Shown one piece after another: positions 7,753 through 15,432 of a DNA stretch of 35,796 bases. The notes beneath the pieces were generated by a model, which saw only the letters and a list, made by a program, of their open reading frames with translations, ran no database searches and had not been told where the DNA came from. The stretch's first letter is position 1. Each line of letters starts with the position of its first letter. Source of the stretch: Bacteroidaceae bacterium (lineage in GTDB: Bacteria > Bacteroidota > Bacteroidia > Bacteroidales > Bacteroidaceae); the NCBI GenBank assembly GCA_011959205.1, contig BLLV01000010.1, positions 1-35,796 on the forward strand. Reading direction: 5' to 3'. The position numbers and the translations under genes are program-made.

Positions 7753-8691
7753 TCATAATCCCAATCCTTTCTTCTTCGGTTTTACGATGGTTCGTGATGG
7801 TGGACTAATGACTAATTCCTGTCGCTTGCCGCATAGGTAATCGTTCAGGTCTTTGTGCCCTTTGTAGTTGTCGGAGAAGTTGCGTATGCGTCCGGCGAAC
7901 TCCCTCTCCAGTTCCCAATACGCTCTTCTTCCCGCCTCGTCATTGTCGAGCAGGCAGTGGATGCGCCCATATCCGTGCAACACATCTATGGCTTTGGAAA
8001 CATTGGCAACCGAATTGAGAATGACGTAATCCTGCCCGTCAAGGCTGGGCATGGTCGGGCAGTTCTTCATCCGCAACGTGAGGAATGAAAGGTAGTCCGT
8101 CATGCCCTCGAACACGAGGCATTTCTCCCTCGGCTCTCCCTGCTGCCGGATATGACTGATGTCCTTCGGTGCGATGCAGCCCTTGAAGAAACGGTTACGC
8201 ACTTCATATCCTCCCGCCACATTCGGGAAACCGATGGCGAAATATGGCTTGCCGTTATGGGTGAAGTGCAATTCCTTACATTCCGACTTTGCCAAGGTGG
8301 TATCTATACCCCGTTCCTGCAAGTAGCGGAGCAATGCCGGATGGGAAAGTTCTTTCACTTCCTGATGTTGGAAACTCGGTTCGGATGCCTGCTGGTGAAA
8401 AGAGAAAGATACAGGTCGGACGTGTGGCATTTGCTCCGCTATCTTACCGAGCAGATATGGTAAATAGTCCGAACAGTAAATTTCCTGCGCCAATGCGATG
8501 ATGTTGCCGCCTCTGCCCAGTCCATAATCGAACCACAGATTGTGTTCCAAGCTCACTTTGAACGATGCTTCTGTTTCCTGCCGGAACGGGGATTTGTACC
8601 AAAGGTTGTTTCCTTGCTGCTTTACGGGCGAGTAGCCTAAACTTTGCAGATAGTCCGCCAGTTTAATTGTTTTTGCTTCTTGAATGTTCAT
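7753..8691 (-). CDS. Toprim-domain DNA primase of the element
   Basis: A 312-residue protein with a DnaG/CHC2-like N-terminal region (WYKSPFRQETEASFKV; NLWFDYGLGRGGNIIALAQE) in which the zinc-binding cysteines are absent, followed by a Toprim domain. The Toprim acidic residues are visible in CLVFEGMTDYLSFL (Glu) and CLLDNDEAGRRA (the DxD pair). Toprim primases of mobilizable elements make primers for the complementary strand after transfer or for autonomous replication. The neighbours are a helicase upstream and mobC downstream. The C-terminus is basic (VKPKKKGLGL). The 250-bp gap upstream of its start is rich in repeats and may be the origin it acts at. Confidence 0.88.
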   Translation of the reverse strand: MNIQEAKTIKLADYLQSLGYSPVKQQGNNLWYKSPFRQETEASFKVSLEHNLWFDYGLGRGGNIIALAQEIYCSDYLPYLLGKIAEQMPHVRPVSFSFHQQASEPSFQHQEVKELSHPALLRYLQERGIDTTLAKSECKELHFTHNGKPYFAIGFPNVAGGYEVRNRFFKGCIAPKDISHIRQQGEPREKCLVFEGMTDYLSFLTLRMKNCPTMPSLDGQDYVILNSVANVSKAIDVLHGYGRIHCLLDNDEAGRRAYWELEREFAGRIRNFSDNYKGHKDLNDYLCGKRQELVISPPSRTIVKPKKKGLGL

Positions 8692-8941
8692 AATGTATAT
8701 TCCTACGGATTTGATGATGGTTGATAAAGCGATGATTTGATGAATGGGGCTATATTATTATTGTATATCAACACAATATCCTCTCATCACGCTTTCATCA
8801 AAACATTCACCGAAAGAGAAAGTATATTGGTGGTTTCTTTCTCTTTTCATCAGCAAAATGTCTTTGATGAAAGGTTGATGAGAAAGTAGCAGTCTGTATT
8901 CCAATATTTTTATATACTTATTCATCATTTCATCAAAATAA
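8692..8941. repeat. Iteron-like repeat region, possible replication origin
   Basis: This 250-bp AT-rich gap between helicase and primase genes repeats TTTGATGAAA or its complement: perfect copies at 8793-8802 (inverted), 8863-8872 and 8928-8937 (inverted), a 9/10 copy at 8736-8744, and shorter TTTGATGA or TTGATGAG copies at 8710-8717 and 8875-8882. A 10-bp perfect inverted repeat, AAAGAGAAAG (8813-8822) and CTTTCTCTTT (8837-8846), sits in the middle. Spacing is not strictly regular. No gene is visible. Location beside primase and helicase supports an origin or autoregulatory region. Confidence 0.45.
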
Positions 8942-10153
8942 TCATAGTGCTTCTAAAAAAGTTCTTGTCACGGTGTAAAACCTTCCTGTCCTGCGCAGCG
9001 GAGAGTAACAGCATTCACGGTTGTAGTCCACTTGGTAGGTGGTATATGTGAGGGTGTTGCAGGCGGGTGTCAGTTTCCAACAATCCTGCAACACCTTCCG
9101 TACCTGATGTTTCTCCGCTTTGACATACGTATTTGCCAATAGAACGAGTATGTCATGCGGACAGAATGAAACACTGTCCACATTCATCGTTGTCATAATA
9201 TCGAGAAGCAGTTCATACATTTCAATCTCCAACCGATTACGGTTGCTGCGGATAATCTTATGCAAGGCTTCTGTGTACAGAAGTGACGGGGCAAACCACA
9301 TACGGCTCTCTTTCTTGGTGGATAGCTTCCTGTGCTGCAAATGATAGAGGAAAGCAGGAATCTCCGCTTTCAGCTTTTGCAGGAACTCAGTATCATCGGA
9401 CTGTAAGCGGTCTATCTTCCGTACCCAATAACGTGTTTCACCTGCGTCTATGATGACAGGCAGATATTCGTTGTTGGAACACAGCACGAATTTAGCGAAG
9501 AATGCTATCTCGTCACGGTCTTTGCCTTTGGCTTCCACTTTGTAAGAGAGTGTGGTGCTAAGATTCTTCAACCGCTCGCTGTCCTCTTTGCGGCTCAACA
9601 ACACTTCGTCCACCACGATAAGGAGTTTTCCTGCCCAGTCGGAATTGAACTGGCTGCGGAAGTCCTCGTTGGTGTTGAATGTGACATTGTTCTGAAACAG
9701 GGCTTTCAGGAAATTCAGAAACGTACTTTTGCCCGTGTTGCGTTCTTCCGATACCAACAGCAGGATAGGCAACTTCTGAATCGGTTGCAGGTATAGCAGT
9801 TGCAGGTAGTCCATTCCCAACTTGTATTGTTCCCCGAAGATGTGCCGTACTAATGATTGGATGTGCGAGAAGTCTCCCTTCTGCGGTTGATAGTCTATCG
9901 GTTCGTACAGGTTCAGGAACTTGTCCACTACCGGACGATAGTTCACATGGTTGGGGACTGTGCAGAAGCCGTCATACTTCGGCACGATGGCCAGATAGTG
10001 TTTGCCATAATCCTGCCGGAGTGTCTCATTGTTCCACACGATGCGTTTCCTCACATAGCCGCCGTTCAGACGGGGCTTGTTCACTAACTTGTAGAGGGCC
10101 GTACCTACCCGTATGAACTCCTCCTTTCCAATGTTGCCTTGTTCCATTAGCAC
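8942..10153 (-). CDS. SF3-like helicase / D5-type replication ATPase (DUF5906-like)
   Basis: A 403-residue protein with a Walker A motif EERNTGKS (about 136-143, Lys142), a Walker B motif LLIVVDE (about 177-183) and a downstream FVLCSNNEYLPV block, where the asparagines resemble the C motif of superfamily 3 helicases. This is the layout of D5/VirE-like primase-helicases in Bacteroides mobile elements. It should unwind DNA for replication of the excised element, together with the Toprim primase downstream. The C-terminal 130 residues may be a winged-helix DNA-binding part. The start MLMEQGNIGKEEF could be either of two near ATGs. It is separated from the integrase operon by a strong hairpin, so it probably has its own promoter. 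Confidence 0.82.
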   Translation of the reverse strand: MLMEQGNIGKEEFIRVGTALYKLVNKPRLNGGYVRKRIVWNNETLRQDYGKHYLAIVPKYDGFCTVPNHVNYRPVVDKFLNLYEPIDYQPQKGDFSHIQSLVRHIFGEQYKLGMDYLQLLYLQPIQKLPILLLVSEERNTGKSTFLNFLKALFQNNVTFNTNEDFRSQFNSDWAGKLLIVVDEVLLSRKEDSERLKNLSTTLSYKVEAKGKDRDEIAFFAKFVLCSNNEYLPVIIDAGETRYWVRKIDRLQSDDTEFLQKLKAEIPAFLYHLQHRKLSTKKESRMWFAPSLLYTEALHKIIRSNRNRLEIEMYELLLDIMTTMNVDSVSFCPHDILVLLANTYVKAEKHQVRKVLQDCWKLTPACNTLTYTTYQVDYNRECCYSPLRRTGRFYTVTRTFLEAL

Positions 10154-10264
10154 TTCATTTTTTGTTTAATCAGTGCAAAACTCGGCAATTCGCACTGGAC
10201 GGATTGACAACTCACGCATACCTCACGTAAAATTTTCTTGGATTGGCACAAGAGCATACAAATA

Positions 10265-10307
10265 AAGCCCGAAGAAGTTCCACCCTGACGGGAACTTCTT
10301 CGGGCTT
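10265..10307 (-). terminator. Strong hairpin terminator after the integrase operon
   Basis: A 17-bp perfect inverted repeat, 10265-10281 and 10291-10307, around a 9-nt loop. On the minus strand it is followed by TTATTTG, so it looks like an intrinsic terminator for the integrase and 131-aa ORF transcript. The rest of 10154-10410 shows no gene. Confidence 0.7.
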
Positions 10308-10410
10308 GTCGTAATCGGCAATACGCTTATTCGAATACTTATATGAATATATTATCGGCAATGGGAATACGCATAGATTTCACTACTTCACGTCGTCACA
10401 TCAATGTATT

Positions 10411-10806
10411 TTATGCCTGATAATTAGGCGTTTCTATGCTATTTATACCCAGCGAAAAGAAGATGCTTGCTTTCTCTTTTCGCATGTACAGCCTTTCAAA
10501 CAGGAGTTTGCGCACCTGCTCCGCACCGAAGCTGTCGATACGGAATGCAAGTGCGACTATCATCTGAAAACTGAACACATCGGCATGACAACCGTTATTC
10601 AGCAGGATATACTTTTGTACCTTGTATTCGTTTAACACGCCGCTTTTATATACCGCTCTGATAGCAGCACGGAGTGTCGGGGCGATTACCCCGAACAGCT
10701 CCACCAGTTCCGGCTCGTTCATCCATATACCTGAAATGTCTTCCGGCAATATGAAGCTGCCGTATTCGTTTATTGTCATGATGCTCCTTTCCATTTCCAT
10801 ACTCAT
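10411..10806 (-). CDS. Small protein, weakly RhuM-like, coupled to the integrase
   Basis: A 131-residue protein that I recognise only loosely. The middle (MNEPELVELFGVIAPTLRAA) looks like a helix-turn-helix, and the following YILLNNGCHADVFSFQMIVAL / RIDSFGAEQVRKLLFERL recalls the RhuM/phage-regulator type. It overlaps the integrase stop by 4 bp (ATGA), so it is translated with it. Its position matches that of excisionase or recombination-directionality genes in other integrative elements, but it has no clear excisionase fold. A role in control of integration or excision is inference. An internal ATG at codon 10 (MTINEYG) is a possible alternative start. Confidence 0.7.
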   Translation of the reverse strand: MSMEMERSIMTINEYGSFILPEDISGIWMNEPELVELFGVIAPTLRAAIRAVYKSGVLNEYKVQKYILLNNGCHADVFSFQMIVALAFRIDSFGAEQVRKLLFERLYMRKEKASIFFSLGINSIETPNYQA

Positions 10807-12026
10807 GACACCGTTATACCGTTAAACGTCTTACTCAGTTTATCGCCGAACATTGTCAGGTCGGTATTCAGTTTCTGCGTGGTTATCTTTGCGTATATCT
10901 GGGTTGTGACAATGTTCGTATGTCCCAATACACGGCTCACGCTTTCGATTGGCATTCCTTTGGTCAGAGCCAGCGTTCCGAATGTATGTCGCGCACAATG
11001 GTACGAGATTTGCTTTTCTATACCGCATTCACTGATAACCTTTTTCAACTGCTTGCACATCGTCCAATAGTTGATTTTCCCGAACACGGACTTGTCTTCC
11101 GAACGGTTCTTGTAGCGTTCTATTATCTGCATGGGAATATCAAGTAACTTCACTTGGAAAGGAACATCGGTCTTGTGCCGCTTGCCGATTATCCATTTCT
11201 CACCGTTCACTTCCACGATTTCATCCGTGGTCAGTTCCTTCATGTCCACGAAACTGAGAGCTGTGAAACAGGCAAAGATGAAAAGATCGCGCACCAGTGT
11301 GAGTGCAGGATTTTCAAACTCGTGTGTCATGATGGTCTTTATCTCGTCTTCCGTCAGATACTCCCGCTCCTTCACGTTCGGGCTGATGTGGAACTGTGCA
11401 AAAGGGTTTCTCGGTATCAGCCCGTTATAGTGCGCCCGCATCACCACTCCCTTCAGCCACATGCAGTTAAGCCATATTGTGGCGTTCTTCAGCCCCCGTT
11501 CGGCGGTGAGATATGCCGCAAACTCCTTGATGAAGTCGGGTGTCAGTTCGAGCATCGACATATCCGTGCGTTTGTAAAACGACTTGATGAAAGCCGCCAC
11601 ATAGTTCCTCGCACGCATCATTACCTTGTATGTACCGATGGTGCGGTCTTTGCCCACACGTTTAAGGAAGTTGGCGCAATCCTTGTCAAATGCCCGGATA
11701 AGCGTTTCATACTCGCTACCGATTCCCTGATAGGCGTTGCGTACCATTTCCGCCGTCACGAACGCCTCACGGTCGGAAAGTTTCTGGTAGTGCTTGATGA
11801 TTTGCGCCTTGATGTTGTCAAGGGCGAGGTTGATGTCCCGTGCCCCTTGGCTCTTGCCTTTCGCCCTGTTCCCTTTCACGTCCCAAAGTGTCTTCGGGAT
11901 GTTCTGCTTGCAGCTGAACTGCGCCACAGTCCCGTTGATTGTCACCCGCCCCATGATAGGGACGATACCATTCTTCTCCTTGCTGCCGTTCACGTAGAAC
12001 AGCACTTTGAATGTGCTTCTTACCAT
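10803..12026 (-). CDS. int: IntDOT-like tyrosine recombinase (integrase)
   Basis: A 407-residue integrase close in length to IntDOT of CTnDOT. Catalytic-domain residues line up with the IntDOT set: Ser258 in FTALSFVDM where other tyrosine recombinases have the first Arg, Arg283 and Lys285 in GKRHKTD, His343 and Arg346 in YHCARHTFG, His369 in LGHTN, and the nucleophile Tyr378 in TTQIYAKI. The absence of the first Arg is a known hallmark of IntDOT. The N-terminal arm-binding and core-binding parts occupy about 1-220. It is the terminal gene of the element, transcribed inward, about 270 bp from the att core at 12293. A TAATTTTG -7 box lies at 12046-12053. Confidence 0.95.
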   Translation of the reverse strand: MVRSTFKVLFYVNGSKEKNGIVPIMGRVTINGTVAQFSCKQNIPKTLWDVKGNRAKGKSQGARDINLALDNIKAQIIKHYQKLSDREAFVTAEMVRNAYQGIGSEYETLIRAFDKDCANFLKRVGKDRTIGTYKVMMRARNYVAAFIKSFYKRTDMSMLELTPDFIKEFAAYLTAERGLKNATIWLNCMWLKGVVMRAHYNGLIPRNPFAQFHISPNVKEREYLTEDEIKTIMTHEFENPALTLVRDLFIFACFTALSFVDMKELTTDEIVEVNGEKWIIGKRHKTDVPFQVKLLDIPMQIIERYKNRSEDKSVFGKINYWTMCKQLKKVISECGIEKQISYHCARHTFGTLALTKGMPIESVSRVLGHTNIVTTQIYAKITTQKLNTDLTMFGDKLSKTFNGITVS

Positions 12027-12045
12027 ACTCGTCTTTTTTTGATTG

Positions 12046-12053
12046 CAAAATTA
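12046..12053 (-). promoter_or_regulatory. Candidate -7 box of the integrase gene
   Basis: The minus strand reads TAATTTTG, matching TAnnTTTG, about 20 bp before the integrase ATG at 12026. The nearest upstream TTTG is 27 bp away (12081-12084), longer than the usual 19-21 bp. Confidence 0.4.
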
Positions 12054-12137
12054 ATTATCAACGAGTTAGACCTTGTAAGCCAAACACAGCCACACGTAGA
12101 AAATGTCAGTGCCACGTGTTAAAAATCACATTTCGTC

Positions 12138-12254
12138 GGGTAATGATTTGAAAACCTAACGGCTTCATAAATCCGCTTTCCTTTGCATTACCCCGTTTTT
12201 TCGCCTGTCCTCTTTTGTCTTCGCAAACCCTTTATTAACAGGCGTTACGAAGAC
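12138..12254. repeat. Two inverted repeats in the terminal region of the element
   Basis: GGGTAATG at 12138-12145 is matched by CATTACCC at 12186-12193, and GTCTTCG at 12217-12223 by CGAAGAC at 12248-12254. They lie between the integrase gene and the att core, where arm-type integrase sites and excision-factor sites are expected. Binding is inferred from position only. Confidence 0.4.
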
Positions 12255-12292
12255 TTTTCTACCTTTTTATTAGCCTTTTCCAGAGATTTTAT

Positions 12293-12302
12293 GTAAGTTT
12301 GC
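12293..12302. other. Attachment-site core (element-chromosome junction)
   Basis: The sequence GTAAGTTTGC matches GTANNTTTGC, the core shared by CTnDOT attachment sites. It lies outside the integrase gene, and genes to the right look chromosomal. By analogy with IntDOT the strand exchange would start at the GC, with AATGA (12303-12307) as the variable part of the overlap. The same bases also form a TAAGTTTG -7 box about 110 bp upstream of the methyltransferase gene. The other element end is not in the window. Confidence 0.72.
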
Positions 12303-12407
12303 AATGAGTCCTAAAAATGTTTTGAAAGACAAAGGACTTTTAAGAATAAAAACTTATAAAATAAATGACCAATACTCATTTATCTGAAACAAAAAATAAA
12401 ACTCCAA

Positions 12408-13145
12408 ATGAAAACAAACTTGCTTTCACCCGATAAAGACCCGATGGGAGCTGCCATCGCTGATTATTTCAACTACCACAAAGTAAATAAGTTACGTGTA
12501 TTTTCATCACAGTTCGAGGAAGATGAAATTCCCATAAATCAATTATTCCGTACTTATAACGAAATGCCGGAACTGGAACAGATTGCCTTACAAATGGCCG
12601 AAGGAAACATTCTGGACGTAGGAGCTGGAAGCGGTTGCCATGCACTGGCTTTACAAGAGATGGGAAAAGAGGTATGCGCTATCGATATTTCCTCGCTTTC
12701 GGTAGAAGTGATGAAAAAAAGAGGGATAAAGAATGCACATCAGATGAACCTTTTCGATCCACATTTTCTAAAGAAATTCGATACAATTATCATGTTGATG
12801 AATGGATCGGGCATCATCGGGAAATTGGAAAATATGGCAGTTTTCTTTCAAAAGATGAAACAACTGCTTCGCCCCGGAGGATGTATCTTGATGGATTCCA
12901 GTGACCTTCGCTATCTTTTTGAAGATGAGAACGGCAGTTTCCTGATTGATTTGGCAGGAGATTACTATGGCGAAATAGACTTCCGAATGCAATATAAAAA
13001 TATAAAAGGAGATTCTTTCGACTGGCTTTATGTCGATTTTCAGACACTCAGCCTTTACGCTGCCGAGAATGGATTTGAGGCGGAACTTATTAAAGAGGGG
13101 GAGCACTATGATTATTTAACCTGCCTGAAACTAAAAACGGCTTGA
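12408..13145 (+). CDS. Class I SAM-dependent methyltransferase
   Basis: A 245-residue protein with a Rossmann-type SAM-binding motif I, NILDVGAGSGCHALAL, and motif II acidic residue in VCAIDISSLS. A later block (LLRPGGCILMDSSDLRYLF) is the usual post-motif region. Substrate unknown. It is the first gene beyond the integrated element. The possible promoter TAAGTTTG coincides with the integration core, so the upstream half of its control region now comes from the element. It ends at 13145, followed by a short peptidase remnant and a hairpin. Confidence 0.88.
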   Translation: MKTNLLSPDKDPMGAAIADYFNYHKVNKLRVFSSQFEEDEIPINQLFRTYNEMPELEQIALQMAEGNILDVGAGSGCHALALQEMGKEVCAIDISSLSVEVMKKRGIKNAHQMNLFDPHFLKKFDTIIMLMNGSGIIGKLENMAVFFQKMKQLLRPGGCILMDSSDLRYLFEDENGSFLIDLAGDYYGEIDFRMQYKNIKGDSFDWLYVDFQTLSLYAAENGFEAELIKEGEHYDYLTCLKLKTA

Positions 13146-13161
13146 AAGAAGCCACTCAAAC

Positions 13162-13269
13162 ATGTGCCATACATCCGCCACGGAACTTGATAATTTGGAG
13201 AAGAAATGGGGAAGAAGATACAAAAAGCCAACTAATTCGCAAGACTTTGATTATAAATTAGTTGGCTGA
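13162..13269 (+). pseudogene. Probable remnant of an SRAP (YedK/HMCES-like) peptidase gene
   Basis: A 35-codon frame begins MCHTSATELDNLEKKWGRRY and ends in DFDYKLVG before TGA. SRAP proteins start with Met-Cys, the Cys being the catalytic, DNA-crosslinking residue, and in Bacteroidales the text then reads roughly Y-x-V-x-G-F-x-H-P. Here LVG is followed by a stop and then FH in frame, so the fragment looks like a decayed N-terminus with the rest deleted. It is too short for certainty; it could also be a chance ORF. Confidence 0.4.
13226..13267. terminator. Hairpin between convergent methyltransferase and bioD genes
   Basis: A 12-bp perfect inverted repeat, AGCCAACTAATT at 13226-13237 and its complement at 13256-13267, with an 18-nt loop and A-rich bases on the left flank (giving a T-run on the minus strand). 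It probably ends the biotin operon transcript. Confidence 0.5.
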
Positions 13270-13352
13270 TTTCATATCGTTTACTGAATACCTAAACACA
13301 AAACTGTGGACAGTGCCTATTAGGCAAATACATCATAAACAAGAAAGAAGAA

Positions 13353-13997
13353 TTACAAACAAGGCACCTTCACAAATGCCGTATCCGGAAAATGCTTTTC
13401 TATATAACGACAAATATAGGCCTCCGTATCTGCCTGAATGATTTTATCCTCTCCTTCGGGAAACAGATTGTACATCACTGTATGAAGCTTTATCCCTCTC
13501 CGTTCTATAGCCTCAAAACTCAATAATGTATGGTTGATACTTCCCAATCGTCCCGAAGTAACAAAAACTAAGGGGTAACCCGATTCCTGAATATAATCTA
13601 TAGTCAGGTTCTCCTCTGTCAACGGCACCATCAGCCCCCCGGCTCCTTCTACTAAAACTGCATCATAGCGCTCACTCAGCACTTCCGTGGCATGCTTTAT
13701 TTTATCAAAATCAATGGCACGGTTATCTATTCGTGAAGCCAAATGAGGAGAGGCCGGATAAGAAAATATTTCAGGTTTGGTAAGTCCCTGCTCATCCTCA
13801 GGCAAATACTCCGTCCTCGTCAGACGACGATGCAACTCAATATCCTCCGAATAACCTTCCGGGTTACCTGTCTGTATGAATTTTTGAGTAATAGTACGAC
13901 ATCCTTGTTTGTTCCAAAGATGTGCCAGATAGGCCGTGGCATAACTTTTACCAATATTTGTATCAATACCACTTACGAAAAATACATTCTGTTTCAT
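13353..13997 (-). CDS. bioD: Dethiobiotin synthetase
   Basis: A 214-residue ATP-dependent carboxylase that closes the ureido ring, turning 7,8-diaminopelargonate and CO2 into dethiobiotin. The P-loop is seen near the N-terminus as FVSGIDTNIGKSYAT, and the substrate-site block as LVEGAGGLMVPL. Length fits the family. It is the last gene of the bio operon, 14 bp after bioC, with a hairpin beyond its end. The order bioB-A-F-G-C-D is consistent with a single transcript. Confidence 0.95.
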   Translation of the reverse strand: MKQNVFFVSGIDTNIGKSYATAYLAHLWNKQGCRTITQKFIQTGNPEGYSEDIELHRRLTRTEYLPEDEQGLTKPEIFSYPASPHLASRIDNRAIDFDKIKHATEVLSERYDAVLVEGAGGLMVPLTEENLTIDYIQESGYPLVFVTSGRLGSINHTLLSFEAIERRGIKLHTVMYNLFPEGEDKIIQADTEAYICRYIEKHFPDTAFVKVPCL

Positions 13998-14011
13998 GAT
14001 TCTTTTTATTT

Positions 14012-14767
14012 CTATTGTCTTTTCTTTGCTATAATATAAATAGGATGATAAGTCAAAGTCACCGAATGACCATCACTGAACAAACGGGCATATTTGTCAC
14101 AGAAGTCCTGCAAATCCCTTTTAGTCCACGCTTGTTGCCTGACAGCAGCCACCCCGGTGTGTTTCAAGTGATAAAGCACTTCAAGCGGAGTGCCAAAAGT
14201 CAGACAGATACGTTCCTCATGAGTCTTCACGATCTCATAGTGTATGCGCAACGCTTCTTCTAATTCTTCTAAAGAACGATAGTGAAGACTGCTGCCGGTA
14301 ACCGATGCAACTTCTTTCAGATTATCCCTGCCGAACGTAGTAAAAGCAAAATATCCTTTCTGCTTCAACAATGTATTACAACGTTCAAAAAACAGCTCGG
14401 GAGAAACAAACCATTGTAATGCCGAGCATGATACAATCAAATCCTGTCCTTTTGGAAAAGGAAGGGACTCGGCATCCCCTGCCAGAAAGGTAGCCCGCCC
14501 GCTTCCCAACAAATCAGTGAAACAGGTACTCATCTCCTGACAAATATCATTCAACACCAGTTTTTCAGGATGGAGGGTTTCCATTAGCCTGCGGGTAAGA
14601 AAGCCCGTCCCGCTACCAATTTCCAATATCCGGCCGCACGGACGGGGCAAATAATGGTTTAGCATATCACTCATGCGGTATGCAATCTGCTTTTGTGCCA
14701 CCGCCTCACGGTTATAACTCTCTACAGCGCGAGAAAAGCGACGGGTTATCAATTGCTTATTAATCAT
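14012..14767 (-). CDS. bioC: Malonyl-ACP O-methyltransferase
   Basis: A 251-residue methyltransferase that caps malonyl-ACP (or CoA) so that fatty acid synthesis can build pimeloyl-ACP methyl ester. The BioC N-terminus is recognisable (RFSRAVESYNREAVAQKQIA), followed by SAM motif I RILEIGSGTGFLTRRLM and post-motif LIVSCSALQWF. It begins 11 bp after bioG, whose product removes the methyl group again, so the pair brackets pimelate chain building. Confidence 0.93.
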   Translation of the reverse strand: MINKQLITRRFSRAVESYNREAVAQKQIAYRMSDMLNHYLPRPCGRILEIGSGTGFLTRRLMETLHPEKLVLNDICQEMSTCFTDLLGSGRATFLAGDAESLPFPKGQDLIVSCSALQWFVSPELFFERCNTLLKQKGYFAFTTFGRDNLKEVASVTGSSLHYRSLEELEEALRIHYEIVKTHEERICLTFGTPLEVLYHLKHTGVAAVRQQAWTKRDLQDFCDKYARLFSDGHSVTLTYHPIYIIAKKRQ

Positions 14768-14778
14768 ACGTTTTCATT

Positions 14779-15432
14779 TTAAATGACAGACGGGCATAGC
14801 AAATCTCTCATTATTTCTTCAGAATAATGAGGAATATCATACTCTGCCACTTCCGTCCCGGTCCATGCATTTCTTTGGTTAACCGCCGTAAAAATCAAAT
14901 CATTTTTGCCTATAACAACTCGTTCCCATACAAAACTGGGAACAGCGCAAGATTTTACCTGTTCTCCAATCCTCCGAAGCTCTTCTTGCAGTTCCTCTAC
15001 CGCACGTTGCGGACGTTTCGACAAGAATATTTCCAGATTCTCCTTTTTCAAACACATCCTGCGGATAAACTTTTCCAGCGTAACCTCATTCAAGCCTTCC
15101 AGTGTTCCTTCAAAAACTTGCTGCGGAATACCTTTCAAATCATCGACAGGAGTTACCGTGCCATTCAAAGCAACACGCTCACAAATAGGCAAGTCCATAT
15201 CCTGCAATACCATAGATGCGGCCCATACTCCCATAGACCAGGCTATCAGACGAATCTCCTGATAACCCTGCAACAGCGTGAAATCAAAATCCAGCGAACG
15301 ATAATCATAACAAACCAACAGATCGCTATTTCCGGGGCAATAATCCATGAAAGGACATTCATCCATTCCCCAACCGGCAAAAAAAAGTGTCAATCGAGGA
15401 AGATGCTTTTGTTGTATAAAATAATGTTTCAT
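14779..15432 (-). CDS. bioG: Pimeloyl-ACP methyl ester esterase, BioG family (DUF452)
   Basis: A 217-residue serine hydrolase of the BioG type. The start of the mature fold has LFFAGWGMDECPF, and the nucleophile elbow reads LIAWSMGVWAAS, with Ser in the AWSMG version of GxSxG that is usual for BioG. Late residues DIPHYSEE probably contain the catalytic His. It ends pimelate synthesis by freeing pimeloyl-ACP from the fatty acid cycle, doing the job of BioH in E. coli. It overlaps the bioF stop by 4 bp, so the two are coupled. Confidence 0.88.
   Translation of the reverse strand: MKHYFIQQKHLPRLTLFFAGWGMDECPFMDYCPGNSDLLVCYDYRSLDFDFTLLQGYQEIRLIAWSMGVWAASMVLQDMDLPICERVALNGTVTPVDDLKGIPQQVFEGTLEGLNEVTLEKFIRRMCLKKENLEIFLSKRPQRAVEELQEELRRIGEQVKSCAVPSFVWERVVIGKNDLIFTAVNQRNAWTGTEVAEYDIPHYSEEIMRDLLCPSVI

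Noticed and set aside
8692..8941. CRISPR array
   Set aside because: The repeats are only about 10 bp, occur in both orientations and lack regular spacers.
11154..12122. A 322-codon open frame on the plus strand
   Set aside because: It is the antisense shadow of the integrase gene and is rich in His, Val and Cys without any domain.
12306..12341. Short hairpin (AGTCCT/AGGACT) in the methyltransferase leader as a riboswitch
   Set aside because: Only six base pairs with a 20-nt loop and no other conserved structure; too weak to call.
12302..12407. tRNA gene as the integration target
   Set aside because: No cloverleaf or CCA-type end is visible near the junction; the site fits the CTnDOT core instead.
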